Assembly (NCBI GenBank): GCA_030544215.1
Contig: JARZZO010000005.1
Location: forward strand, 77,991,524-78,055,523
Length of the DNA stretch: 64,000 bases
Reading direction: 5' to 3'
DNA from: Zantedeschia hybrid cultivar
Taxonomy: Eukaryota > Streptophyta > Magnoliopsida > Alismatales > Araceae
The translations under genes were made by a program, and so were the position numbers. The notes beneath the pieces are model-generated. The model was not told where the DNA came from. It did not search any database and saw nothing but the letters and a program-made list of their open reading frames with translations. Shown piece after piece: positions 1 to 12,900 of the stretch (its first letter is position 1; each line of letters starts with the position of its first letter).

Positions 1-600
1 TATCATTTTAACGAGGGTATATATGATATTACGGAATATCGTATATACCTTTGTTATGATAATATTCTATCAAAAGTGCCACAGGTGGATATTATAGCAT
101 TTTAATGAGGATATATATGACATTATGTAAGTAAGAGAGGTATTTTTGATATTTTGTATGCAAGGAGGATTTATATGAAAGTAACCCTATTTAAAATATC
201 CATCAAAGGTTCATCAAACCTCTCTGAAAAGCCCAGCCCATCTGGAAAGATTTTTAAGGAGTCCTTAATTGAAAGATTGTGAGGGTTTTAAAAGAAATAT
301 AAACAATGCAGGAACTTACAAAAGTATTAGAAGATTATAAGAACTAAAAAGTAAAAATCCGTGCACTTTAGGTTGCGGACAAATGTGCAGCTTGGAGGGA
401 CATACTTTGAATTTGTATTATAAATCTATGAGATGTACAAAGAAATGACCACCAAGAATGGAAATTAGATTCAGTGTGGATCAAAAGTAAATTCGTGGTC
501 AATACAATAGTAATCTTAAAAGACTATCTTTTAGGTGATCTATAACTTAATAATTGTTTATAGTCAAATTCTTATTGTATCATATATGACATCTAAACTC

Positions 601-636
<36 letters not shown>

Positions 637-897
637 CATGGAAGAAGATAGATAAGCAAAGAGAGATATAAAGTCCTTAGATGGCACGCAAAGTACGTGT
701 GTGAGAAAGAGAGAGTCATGGATGCAATTGTGCGTGTCATAGAAACAATCATGGAAGAAGAGAGGTAGGTGGTAGATGAAGAGAGATAGGGAGACCTTGG
801 ATGGCATGAAGAGTGCGTGTGTTGTGCGGTTTGCCCCGATCCAGGTGATTTGACCGCATGTATTGTTTTTGACTATTTTTTTATATTTAAAAATAAA
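1..897. other. Intergenic, no gene seen
   Basis: AT-rich sequence without a credible coding region. It contains a (GA)n tract at about 605-633 and further GA-rich stretches to 800, which create a short spurious minus-strand reading frame. Nothing else was recognised. Confidence 0.6.
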
Positions 898-1262
898 TAA
901 AAATTATCATAAAATTTTAAATATTTAATTAATCTTCTTAGAATTATTTCCAACCCTTGAATCTTTATTTTCATTGTCGTATTGTGTCCGATTATAAAAC
1001 TCGATCTTAGTCATCCATCAGATACTTTTGAATTCGATTTATTAAAATATCATGAAAAAATATCAAAAATATAAGAATTAGTCAGATTGCCTTTCGGGTT
1101 GTTTTCATCCTTTGGAGTTTTAGTATACATCATCAATTTACTTGCATCCAATTGTACGGCTACAATTAATTTGGATAAGACCGTATAATAAAAATTAAGC
1201 TCTAGAGAATGAAAATAATAATGAGATATAATTAAATATTTAAAATTTTATGATAATTTTTA
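898..1262. mobile_element. Foldback (MITE-like) element with perfect 34-bp arms
   Basis: Positions 898-931 and 1229-1262 are perfect inverted repeats of 34 bases (the arm starts TAAAAATTATCATAAAATTT). About 300 bp separates them. No coding capacity and no clear target-site duplication were seen, so the true ends may lie outside the arms. A non-autonomous DNA transposon is the likeliest explanation. Chance is unlikely at 34/34, although the arms are AT-rich. Confidence 0.55.
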
Positions 1263-1502
1263 CCTTTTTTCTAACATGAGGATGTGGTTGAAATGTACTG
1301 TAAAGTTTATCCACACAAATGCAAGAACCGCACCACAGCACTTCCCCGGTTCCCCCTCCCCCCCCTCCTCTCTCTCTCATATTTATATATATATATGCGA
1401 CGGGGGTAGTTAGTGTGACCCCGTTGCATTGTAACATAACATAGTGCCGCACGTGGCAGAACGCCTGAGCGCTCTACACAGAGCACGTGAAGGTTCTGCC
1501 TA

Positions 1503-1612
1503 CACAGAACTATTCTGCGTGGGCAAAACCTTTGTCATCTGATCATCAGATTGCTTGCACAGAACTGCTCTACGTGGGCAAAACATTTGCCATCCGATCA
1601 TCATATCGGACG
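1503..1612. repeat. Tandem duplication, 55-bp unit, two copies
   Basis: Copies start at 1503 and 1558. Both carry CACAGAAC, GTGGGCAAAAC and a GATCATCA motif, with scattered substitutions between them. An (AT)n tract follows at about 1796-1816. No gene is present. Confidence 0.7.
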
Positions 1613-2531
1613 GCCACCTTTTTATTTTATTTTTTCCTCTCCCTTTCTCCCTTCCTCACACCTAACCCCTTCGTGAATTACGGGCTGAAGGCACCGCAAC
1701 AAAAAAAATTTCAAAAAAACTTGGTAGACCATTACTTTGAGATCCAATGGCTAAAAGTTTTCATGCGACGGAGCCACACTAACTGCCTCTGTCGCAATAT
1801 ATATATATATATATATGTATAGGCTTCTGTTTATAATTTATCCAAGTACCTGCCGCATCAAAGGGTTTTGTACTAGATGCTATGTTTAAAGAGGCCTCTA
1901 CATATGAAGCAACATCATGAGGTTTTCCACACGAATAGATGATTTTTTAGAGGATTCACATGTGAAAAGCCCTACAAGATAATCAAATTGTAGACTCCCA
2001 CTGAAAATTGAAATAAAGTCTAATCCTTGGTACCACAGGCAGGATCCAAAGTCCAAGTTATTTACCGTTTCAATTTGCATTCACTCCATAGCATTCAATG
2101 TTGTGTTTGAATCAAAAGCAGTCCATATAAATATCACATGGAGGTTGAAATCAACTTTTGGGAAGAATGGATTCAACAAATTGTAAGTGCTTGCATGCAA
2201 ATAAGATGGAAATGTTGCAGCTCAACTTGAGAACCAAGTCCTCCCTATGTGTCAGGACAATACAAATACCAATGTTTCATCTGATTCGATCTAATAATTT
2301 CATTTGTAAATGATAACTCTGTATGCATTTTTCATCTTAAAAAGTAAAAAAAAATGTAAATACGTGTTATTTTCTTTAAAAAGTAAATAATTACAGACAA
2401 TTAGAATTAGTTAAGAAATAATAACAATAGATGAATAGACTTTGAACAATGTTAGCACGACCGGAAAGGTTTTTAAGTTTTCTTATCTTGTTAAAGGGAG
2501 AAGCCCAAGTTGAGGGCTTATTTACAAATTT

Positions 2532-2850
2532 ACCTGTTGCATTCACTCTTACCTTTTATGTTCCAACCAATCAAGTAAATCCGCGTCAAGGTGGATAAAC
2601 AAATTGGGAAACATTTTCCGTCTGGATAATATTACCCATAGAATTTAGGGCGAAACATTAATTATCTCCCGTGAATAGCATTTATCCTCCACCTGTTGCA
2701 TTTACTCTTACCTTTTATGTTCCAACCAATCAAGTAAATCCGCGTCAGGTGGATAAACAAATTGGGAAACATTTTCCGTCTGGATAATATTACCCATAGA
2801 ATTTAGGGCGAAACATTAATTATCTCCCGTGAATAGCATTTATCCTCCAC
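2532..2850. repeat. Recent tandem duplication, about 159-bp unit
   Basis: Two nearly identical copies start at 2532 and 2691 (period 159; the second is one base shorter, ending near 2850 where the start of the unit recurs as ACCT). Only a few differences are visible, such as ATTCACT versus ATTTACT and CAAGG versus CAGG. No coding content. Confidence 0.9.
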
Positions 2851-3224
2851 CTAACTCTCACATGTTTCTTACCTTGCTCACGCTCCACCATCAATACCTC
2901 CACATTGTCCACAACAAATTGAGTATTTGTATGGAACTTTCTCATAAAAATAGAATTTTATAAACATAGTTATTAAAATGATAAAAATTAATTTTATAAA
3001 GTTCTCATATTGTTTCTAATTAACTTAATACGTGCTTGGGTCAAGGTCAAGTTTCTATGTAAGTGGTGCATCCATAGAATTTGGGGATCATTAGGGAAGT
3101 GTATATTTAGGATCTATTCCAATAGATTGCAAGGGGCATTGATGGAAGTGGTGTGGGGACACAAATAATTAGATATACCATTACAATTTCTCGTCCTACT
3201 TGCATCACGCTCATTTAAAAACAT

Positions 3225-3298
3225 GGATAAATATGAAGAATATTTAGTCTCCCATAGTTGTGGATAAATATGAAGAATATTTAGTTTTCCATACTTGT
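3225..3298. repeat. Tandem repeat, 37-bp unit, two copies
   Basis: The unit beginning GGATAAATATGAAGAATATT starts at 3225 and again at 3262, with a few substitutions near the end of the second copy. Confidence 0.8.
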
Positions 3299-3835
3299 CA
3301 TTCAGTAGTTTTTTGTTTGGCAAGAGGCAACTGGGAGAAATAAAATTTTCCCTATGAGAGTAGAATATCCTATTGTTTTTCTTTTAATTGGGAAAAATCC
3401 AAATAAAATCAACCAATTATTATTTTTGACCCAATATTCTACTCTTGAATATTTCCCTAGTCAAACAATTTTTAACAATCAATGTTAGTTGAGCTCTTAT
3501 TTCACTTAACTTATTCTATTGACAAGTGGAGGTTCATGATTTGGACTTTTTTTCCTCTTCGAGTCTGGTTATTATCTATGACTTGTTTGTGGAGGGGTAG
3601 CTGATACTAACCGAGAGAATATCTATGACTTGTTAATGGAAGACCTGCTTGATAAGAGAGATTTAAATTTTATAATATGTGATAAAGAGATCAGTAGTGT
3701 GGTTAACCAGAGAATATATATCATACAAGAGAACATTGTGAAATTGACCTTCTAGGCGATACAATTTTTCAAACAGCCTTTGTCAGCTCTTCACTGAAAT
3801 TGGAAAAGGCCAAATACTCATGAGTCATGAGGAAA

Positions 3836-4059
3836 GGGAGATCCCCGTACGCGATAGCGCAGCGGGGACACCTTCTGCTCGCAGGGGGCAAGCTCACGGG
3901 TACGAGTCTCGTGGAAACTTTTGCGTAGCATGATTTTCTTGTGACTTTGAGTACAAAATTTTATTCCGTGTGGAGGTCTTCATTTTTAAGCGTACATGAT
4001 CTTTTGTTCTATGAGCTAAAGCCCTAGTATCTAATCATTGGGTCACCTGATCGAAAAAA
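3836..4059 (+). mobile_element. tRNA-derived SINE (probable)
   Basis: A polymerase III A box, TAGCGCAGCGG, at 3855-3865 fits the TRGYNNANNGG consensus. A degenerate B box, GGTACGAGTCT, lies at 3899-3909. The unit ends in a short A run (about 4053-4060). It is flanked by ATGAGGAAA (3827-3835) and ATGAAGAAA (4060-4068), an 8/9 match that could be an aged target-site duplication. The rest does not fold as a tRNA gene, so I call a SINE rather than a functional tRNA. Confidence 0.55.
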
Positions 4060-4099
4060 ATGAAGAAATAAAACGCTGTGGGAGCATATTCTGTGCATG

Positions 4100-4400
4100 G
4101 GTGATACTTATTACATCGTGTGTGGTGTAGACTGTAACGGGGCCGATCAGATGACCTAAAAAAGTTCGAAAATTCAAAAATCAAGACTGTTCATTGGGGT
4201 CTATTTTTTGTTTTCTAGATTTTTTTTGAGTCGTCGGATTAGAGATCGACCCATACAAGACATGTCGGGAGTGATGGGGCTAACCTAAAAAATAATTTTT
4301 TTTTTTTACTATTACTGCAGTCATAAGAACCGATCTAACATATCGGATGGCTGCCCGCACACAGTATAAATACTAGTTGTGCAGCAACTCTTACTCTTGT
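4100..4400. mobile_element. Degenerate copy of the TTGCTGCA-ended MITE family (partial)
   Basis: The interior shares the family's wording: A-rich block, 'GTTCATTGGGGTC', T-rich block, 'GTCGTCGGATTAGAGATCGACC'. The right edge carries GTTGTGCAGCAAC, like the inverse of the left terminus of other copies. A clear left terminus was not found. No coding sequence. Confidence 0.35.
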
Positions 4401-4624
4401 ATGCATATAGCGTTCATGTACAATTGGGGCATCTGGTGCAATTTGGTCTTACAATTCTTTTTATTGATGAATCAAATACAAACAAACATTAAAAAAAATG
4501 AAATGTTGTGTACCCTTAAATTCACCGGGGGGGGGAGGGGGTGTGCAAGCGTGATACCGATCAAGATAGAAGGACCACTGGCATGAGGCGGAGACGTGGC
4601 ATAGTGTGACTATGTTTTAGTATT

Positions 4625-4940
4625 AAGAACAATTTGTTGCACCGTCAAGAGTTATTACATTTTTTGACGATATTTTTATATATTTTTTGTCTATTCCATA
4701 GTACCTTACATGGTCGTACTGTCTGATTTTAGATCGAATGATTTAAAAAAAGATAAAAAATAAAAAATCAACTTCAAATAAATAGTAAAAAATACTTAGA
4801 TTCGACCGACCAAAGATCAGATTGTACGACTAAGATGGGTTAGAGCCGACCAAAAATAATTTAAAAAAAGGAATTTTAAATAAAAATACTGCCGGGAGGC
4901 ATAATTGCCCCTGGCGGTGCAGCAAGATTTTCTCTTCAAC
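4625..4940. mobile_element. Hairpin MITE, TTGCTGCA-ended family
   Basis: The left end reads CAATTTGTTGCACCGTCAAG. The right end, reverse-complemented, reads AAATCTTGCTGCACCGCCAG. The interior shows A-rich and T-rich blocks and inverted 'CGAATG/CGACC' words typical of the other copies at 31.8-33 kb, 34.1 kb, 48.1 kb and 60.9 kb. There is no coding capacity. Confidence 0.55.
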
Positions 4941-5199
4941 ATTTCTATATTTACATATATACACACTCAAACAATTTCCAATCACAAAAAAATTTAAACC
5001 TTCCAAAACCCTTAACATGAGCCTGGTGTTGTGAAACAGTAAATTCACTTGGACCATCCAAATTCAAACCCGTAACAAATCCAAGTGTTCAGAACAACTA
5101 CTCCATGGTCCATACTGGCGACACAAAACTCAAAATAAAACTTCTAACATTATCTTAACTTTATACAAATAAAAAACGGATATACACAAAATTTTCAAA

Positions 5200-6929
5200 C
5201 AGGATCAGAATTCATCAGAACAATTTGGGTAGACGGACAAGCAAATCGCATTCCACACCACTCGGCATCCGATGCTGCCCCCAAAATCAAATATTTCGAG
5301 TTTTGCCGCGCTCTAAGTCAAACCGGCTCGGGCGGGCCCGCCTCAGGCTCGGATTCGCCCGAGCCCCAGGCTCGGGTCGGCAAGGACGCCACGTCACCAC
5401 CCCGAGGCCAAAAACGCGCTCCTAGCCGCCGCCCGAACCAAAACCCCCGGAAAATTTAAGAACACAAAACAAAACAAGAGCTCTCCAACATGCTCCTCCT
5501 CCTCCTCTTCTTCTCCCCCACTTCCTCTCCTCCTCCATCCTCCTGTATCTGTCTCTGTACGGCTCATTTCTGGGTTTCTGTCCCTGTTCTCTCTGGTTTT
5601 GCCAGCGGCTGCCATGGCAGGGTGGAGGCGACGTGGTGAGCAGCTGATGGGGAGGTGCTCTGGGGGGGAGAGGTGGGCTGAGAAGCCCTGCGGAAGCTCC
5701 AGCTCCTGAAACTGCATGCTGCCTCCTCCTTCCTTCCTGCTGCCTGTAGGTTCTCTTACCTCTTTAATCTCTTGTTCTGTTTTCTGGAGGCGTTTCGGCC
5801 GCCGCCGCCGGAGAGCTGCTCCGGTGAGGGTTTTGAATGGTTGGTGGGTGGGGAGGGGGGAGGGCGGAACTGGGAAGGGAGTTCGGAGCACCTGCGGTGA
5901 GAGTAAGAAGCGGCGGCGCCTTCCGGTTCGGTCGGCAGGATTCGCGGGGTGTCCGTGTCGGGCCGTGGCGGTAAGAGACGTCGCTGTTGTGGTCTCCAGC
6001 TCGCTTGTCTCACTTGCATGCGGTAGAGAGAGAAAAGAATAGAAGGGAAGACCATTAGGTTACTCGTTCTTCCACACCTCTCTCTCTCTCTCTCTGTTTT
6101 GTGTTCTGCTGTTTCCGTTGACGGGCAGCAACATGTGGCTCTCCTGCCAATCCGATTTTTCTCCTTTTCTTCTCTTCTTAGGATCACCTTGTGGGACCTC
6201 GTTTTAACGTGGGGTATTACGTGTGAAACTGATGTGATTGGGGAGTCGTCCTCTTCATTCTGGGCTAATCTCTTCGGTTGGGAGGTAGAAACCCACGCAG
6301 CTTTTGTTCGAAATTTTTTGGGTGGGTTCTGGAATAATCTCGCTGGGAGCAAGCTTATAAATTTTAGTTGGAACTAAATTAATGGGGAAAAAGAATTGCC
6401 GTTAGACCCCCCCCCCCCTCGGGCATGTGACAGGAATAAATGCCAAGGGTAACGCGTTCCTCATGCTAATATGTGTTGGCTTTTCCTGTTCTTCACCGCT
6501 ACTCTTCCCACTTTTATAAATATCGTTCTCAGCAGCAATAAATTAGAGATGACTTCTGATGCTGCTCTCTCTACACAGGGCTCTCCGGAGACCGGTCTTC
6601 GCATTTTTAAACAAGAGGAAGGGAGGAAACGGGGTTGAAAGAGAGGAAATTTTAGTTTAGAAATAGTTATTTAGTGCAAGGGGATTAAAAAAGAAGGGGG
6701 AGGAGACCTTGCAGGGCAGGGGCATAGCAGAAAGGAGGAATCTTGCAGTGTGGGGCAGTGGGTGGTGGTGACACAGGATCCGTTACATGCGCGCACCAGA
6801 GGCGCCGGGAGCCGTGGGCGGCAGGGCTGTGCCTGGGCACCCGAGGTAAGAGGGAAAGCTGGGTTCTTCGGCTGTTCTGGGGTATCTGAAAGGAGAAGGA
6901 AAGCTGGGATTTTTGTTGTGTTTCCGCTG
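5200..6929 (+). promoter_or_regulatory. GC-rich promoter and leader region of the NEAP gene
   Basis: Composition shifts sharply from AT-rich to GC-rich at about 5230 and stays mixed up to the NEAP start codon. GAGCC/GGCTC words recur at 5325-5380, a (TC)n tract lies at about 6081-6096, and a C run lies near 6409. Several overlapping long frames here carry no recognisable domain and look like by-products of GC-rich sequence. A 5' UTR intron is possible, but I could not fix its splice sites. No TATA box was assigned. Confidence 0.45.
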
Positions 6930-9900
6930 ATGTCGCTGGTGGCAGTAGCAGTGGGGAGAAGGGGGTCGTCGTCGTCGGCGGCGGCGGCCTCCTCTGCTGC
7001 TGCATCGGGTGTGCCCTCTTCAGAGTTGGATCCCCTGCTGCAGGATCTGTCGGAGAAGAAGCAGAGCTTCCGGCGGAGCGTGGTGTCGCTGGCGGCGGAG
7101 CTCAAGGATGTGCGTGTCCGCCTGGCGTCGCAGGAGGAGTGCTTTGCCCGGGAGACCCTGAGCAGACAGGTTTCTAGCTCTGGTTTTGATCAGAAGTCTT
7201 TTGATTCCGCTTATGTGGTGTGGGAATTTCATTGCTGAGGCAGTGCTTATATGCATGTTGCCATTTGTGGTGCAGATTGCAGAGAAGAGGGCGAAGACCA
7301 TGGAAGATGAGATATGCCGGCTGCAGAGGAGCCTCGAAGAGAAGGATGGGCAGCTGCAGGCGTCTACTTCCTCTGCTGAACAAGTTAGACCTTTTGAGCT
7401 TCTTCTCTTGTTTTTTTTTTTTTTGCTGTGTTTTTTGTTGTTGTAGTAATCTGTTTATTTCTAGTTGCTTCTGGACTTTTCATGTTGTGTCTGTTAGCTC
7501 AACTTTCGTCATAGATCAAGGGGGTTTTCCCCTATCTTGCCTTTTGATTTGTCTACCTGGTTGAAGCTTGAAGACATTCTGTTTTCACCTCGGAATGGTA
7601 GTTTTCCACTTGCAAGAACAAACATAAGCCTAAGTTTATTAGTCCTGTCTCACTAACATGTGAATTTGGTGAATCCTTTTACTGTTTGCTGTTATCAGTC
7701 TATCCATCCCCAACCACTTTCCCAGCCTAAGCGTGGGGTTGCTCATACGTGGCTATTTATGTTCCTATTTCTTCCCTTGTGTGGACTCTGGCTCTCCACG
7801 TCTCCGAGGACTCGTGTAATTATGACATGTCCACTTTAGGAACTGTTGACGATTCTGTTTGTTATGATCCTGGTCAAGAAATGTTTCAAGCAGTTATGGT
7901 AAAGATATGTTTCAGGGAGCTACAGGATGACAAGTTATTGACTTGCTAAAAAAATGAAGCTTGTTAGGTTTCAACTGTAGTTCTATCTTGAAGATTTATA
8001 GGATAATCAGTGACTTGTTTGCTTAGGAAGCTGCAACCCAGTTAGAGTAGGGTTGTAGTGAAGTTAAGCTTGAATCCCAATATAGAATCAACACTATTTC
8101 ACACGTTTTGCATATTGGGAAGTGCTGATGTTGATTAGTTTCAAGTAGTTTGAATCCAGAAAATTAATAACCACTCTTTCAGACCAGAGGAGGTGGAATG
8201 TTACAGGTAATGCAAGCCAACGGCCATTCTCTAGTTCTGATGATAACTTTCTACTGAGTCAAGTCCTTGGGGGAAAAAAAACACTTTAGTACTGTGGAAA
8301 CTAAGGGGAAATCACATATCACCATTTTACCATTTTAACTCAGCTTTATCTAGAATCAAGGAAATCAATGCTGTTTAAAAGAAGAATGAGGGAACATTTT
8401 TATCACGGCGAGCTCAATACCCTGTCAGCAGAGTCTGTTAAGCTTCTATATGCATACTAAGGGTCTTGAAAGGAAATTAATATTACAGATTCTAACTTTA
8501 GTTTTCATTTTTCAACAAGTTGTTGAATTTCTTCTCTTGCTGTCTTCATCTATTGATTGCTATGATAAACAGTGAAGTCTCCCTGCTATTTCGTAAAGAA
8601 CTTCAATAGTTTGATACTTATTTATTGCGTGATGAGGAAAGGCTGAAATTATTGAGACTTAGTTTGAATATGATATCTTGTTTGTACTCTGCTGAATGTG
8701 ATGCATTGCGTGTGTTTCTTTTGATTCAATTGTAAATACAGTCCACTAGATTATGACTCCAAACATATTTACTGGGTCTCGAATGTCCAGTGGTTTGGTG
8801 TTTCCATATGGTTTTAACGAGATCTCTTTGAAGGTGTCTAGAGACTGCAAACAACATTAGACACGTTGTGGTTGTCCATGAGGTCTTAGGTTTGAGTATG
8901 CCTGTTGATAAGTGATGCATGCTGAATAGAGTCTAGAGTATACGGTTTTTAGCTTGCCATGGGATATGCAACATGCGTCCACAACATGGATGACAATATC
9001 GACTGATATTGATACGTATCAGCCTGATTCGGTACCGATACGGGGGATACCTGATACCATTCTTTGTAGTTTAAAAAGATAATAAAATATTTTTATTAAT
9101 TTTTTATTGATTGGATATCGATACACATAGGTACCGGTACCCACCGGTACCGGTACCGATACTGAGGGTTGCGTTTCCTCCAGGTATCAAAAGAAGAAGA
9201 AAAAAAGATGACCTTGGTAAGTTTTCATCATTGATCTGGTAATGAGGGCTAATGAGGAGTTACCCGTCTACGTAAGCTTTGATAGTTATCCTCTCCACGT
9301 CTATATTGTCACAGGAAATTTTCTGATAAATTGGATGAATTTGGTCCACAGCAGTTATCCATAGTGATTGCTCATTTCCCTGTTGGTATTGGCTTGAATT
9401 AAAGAAAGCTCCCCAATTATGTATTATCTATAATTTGTGGGATATGGACATAGGCATCGAGTGTCGAATTGGTTATGCATGCCAGATATAGCAAGTTTTC
9501 ATAAATAAGACGCATGATATGAGAAGCATATAGATGTGCGCATATCCACATGTAATATATGGATGTAACAATATATAATCAATTGAAATTTATTTGAAAT
9601 AAGAAAAAAGTAAATAAAATATTAATCAAATCATTAGATCTTAACATTCTAACAAGTAATTTGAGGAATGTTTCGGGCTTCTTTTTTTAAACCCTAAAAT
9701 GAAGTCTTGACACACTTGTTCGAGTGTTATGTCATGTCCAGAATTGGAAGTGAATCTTTTATATTAAGTAGAGGGGTCCACCAAACCTATGTATTATTCA
9801 GTTGATTGCAAATGCACGCGCGTATATGGCAATAAGAACACAGTTGTTTGGCACACCTAAAATAATAGTGGCATTGAATGATGCACAAAATCATTGTTGG

Positions 9901-12900
9901 ATCACTTTGAGGCAAAAAAGAACCTAGGATATATTATTAATTTGATCACAAATTCACGTATGCAGTGGAAAAAAGGATTTGGATTTGTTTGTGAAAGTTT
10001 AGGATCTCATACGGGAAACAGGGGCCATTTACTGTTTGATTAATGACTTGGTTGTTTTGCAAATTCCAAGATGCATGTGATTTTTGTTTGTTTAATCATC
10101 TTTTTAATTATTCATGTTTGCTAGAACTATCTTGTAAACAAAGTAATTGCTTTCGAGGGGAGTGCTATTATACCACACTCTTTACCACTCTATTTGCCAC
10201 ACTCGTTGGCGGCTGTTTGGTCATTTGATCAGATGGGTCTTATTGAAGTTACTTTTGACATAACTTTTGTTGTCATTAATACATTCAGTGACAAACTCTT
10301 TGATCTAGTAATCAAACAATTTCCAATGAAGGTCGTAAAGGGTAGTAAAAAGAGTGGTTTAATAGCATTCCTTTGCTTTCAATGAAGGCAACCTTATCGT
10401 ACGTGTGATATATGGAGATACATGACCTTGTAGTTGACAATATGTTCTCAACCAATGATAAATGTAAGCTGTAGAATTCTATTCACAAGTTCATCTGAAG
10501 GCACTTGTAAGTTTAAGTTTTCATCATAGACGATCCTTGGGATCATCTGATGTAGCGTTGGTATAAGAATACACATTTTGTTTGCAATATACGATTAGCG
10601 TAGCCTCAGTTCAACGGTAGCATTTCCTCATTATGGCACGGAATTAACAGGTTCAAAACTGAAAACAGGCTTTCCCTCAATAAAATGTAACGGGGGAGGC
10701 TGCATACAATTGACCCTCCCCTAGACCCTGCATTGGCAGGGACCTAGTCACACTAGGCTGCCTCTATTTGCAATATATAATTTTCATGCACCTGCCTGGC
10801 TGCCTCCTGTTTTTTGGTGGCTGTGGAATGTCATCATCCCTTGTTTGGCAACTCAGACATGTTTGACTGGTTGTTGATCAATCTTTTTACCTTCTTTTAC
10901 AGTCGCAGAGGTGGCTGCAGCATCGAGCCAGGTCATTTCTAATGGTCTAAATGTCTTGAGCAATCTATCATTTTTAGCATCCTGACAATGTTGTCTTGAT
11001 GCATATATGAGATTGGGTATAAGCTCACCAAATGCACAATATATAGCATTAATAGCTGAAAATAATGGGAGTGATGATTTTTACCTAGGTTTGTCACAAG
11101 GAGTGATCTGTCTCGTTGCTTTCGGTGTGTGGATGCAGCAGAATGCTACGTATTCATTTTTCTGTTAGTTCCTCTAGGATCTGACGTACGCCTTTTCCAT
11201 ATTGATTTGGCTGACCTCAGATATGAATCCAGGATTAATCCCCACCTCTCAATGGGAGTGTGGTTCAGGTTGACATCAGCACCCAATAATTCAGCCTATG
11301 GCAACCTGGGTTAGTCATGGGTCATTTTTTAAGTCAGCCAAATGACCTTTATGTTTCCTGCTCTCTTTTCATGGTAGCTAAATGTATTTTGTTGTCCTCT
11401 CACTTTTCATGCGTTCTTGACGTGGCCTCTTATGTACTAAATCTAGAACAATATTTAACTGGGAAATTTACAAGTGCTTTTTATGTTGATACCTACAGCA
11501 ACTATGTTTTCCTTTTTACATATTAATGGAGTATTTAAAGGAGATAAGCCTCTCAAGACGATGACTCTTTTGGAAGGGCATCGATGCTTTTTTACATATT
11601 CATACAGTATTTAAATGGGATTAGCCTGTGATGATCGTGATTGAATGAATGAATATTTAATATTTGTATTGACCCTTGCTGGAATGTCTCAATGCAGCAC
11701 CTCAAAGAATTAGAAAATTTAAGAAATTTGCTTTCTGTTACTCAAGCTGCGGCAGAAGCCAGTGCTGCCTCTGCTCAATCAGCAGAGAGCCAGTGCTTGT
11801 TTTTGTTGAAGGAGTTGGATGAGAAAAACAGCTCACTGAAAGAGCATGAGGACCGGGTAAACAGATTGGCCGAGCAGTTGAATCTTTTGCAAAAGGACCT
11901 TCAAGAAAGGGAGCTGTCTCAAAATCAGTTGAAGGATGAAGTTGTTAGGATTGAGAGTGAGATTATGCAAGCTGTCGCAAAAGCTGGGGCCACTAAGGAC
12001 TGTGAGCTTAGAAGGATCATGGAGGAGGTTTCTCCTAAAAATGTAGAGAACCTTAACAAGCATTTAAATGCAAAAGACGAAGAAATTGCTAGACTAAGAG
12101 ATGAGATCAGATTCGTATCTGCTCACTGGAAGCATAGAACAAAAGAATTGGAATCACAGGTATGTATTTTGTTTTTCATGTAATGTACCAAGCAGTTGAA
12201 TTTGAGGTTCAGATAACACAAATATCTTACGTCGTGGTTACTTCTCTGTTGAACAGTTGGAAAAACATCGCAGGGCCGACCAGGAACTGAAGAAGAGGGT
12301 TATGAAGTTAGAATTCTGCCTTCAGGAGACACGGGCTCAAACAAGAAAGCTTCAAAGGGTATGTCATTTGATGAACGCTATTGTTTAGTCTTTTTCTCAC
12401 CCTGTATGTGCATTGGGTAGAACAATAGCCTATCCTGCAACCTCCCATCCATCCATATTGAGTTAGCAAACCACTCCCATATGAATTATCTTTTTTTTGT
12501 TGTTGTTGCTGTCTATGTTCATGCCAGGTTCTTTACCATGTTTTCTACCATTCATATCACACAGAATAGATCACTGAGTTACATGTTAGATGTTAGCTCA
12601 AATGCATTAAGAATCACAATGTAGCCCTTGATTTACTTAATTGGTTGGTCACAGTGACCTGCTCTGAAGGGGCTATGGCGTATCCCCCCTCTTCTAATGA
12701 TTTCTTGCCTTCTCTCAAGGTGTATCTAAATCTCATTACTCAGCTGTGCAACTGTTTTTTTTCGTTAAAAGTTGCCCCCACAATCTTCTTTTTCCTGGTG
12801 TTTTCATATGCACATGGCAAATCAGAAATGCCCTTTATTTGACTTTTCATCTTCTTTCGACAGATGGGTGAGAAAAAGGAGAAGGTCCTGAAAGAGCTCA

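Noticed and set aside
3855..3909. Possible tRNA gene
   Set aside because: A box is good but the B box is degenerate and no acceptor stem closes; a SINE explains the unit and its A-rich tail.
5394..6377. Several long frames on both strands upstream of NEAP
   Set aside because: Low-complexity, mutually overlapping and without recognised motifs; typical of a GC-rich leader.
6750..6929. N-terminal extension of NEAP
   Set aside because: It opens with GTG. The first in-frame ATG is 6930, where family similarity soon begins.
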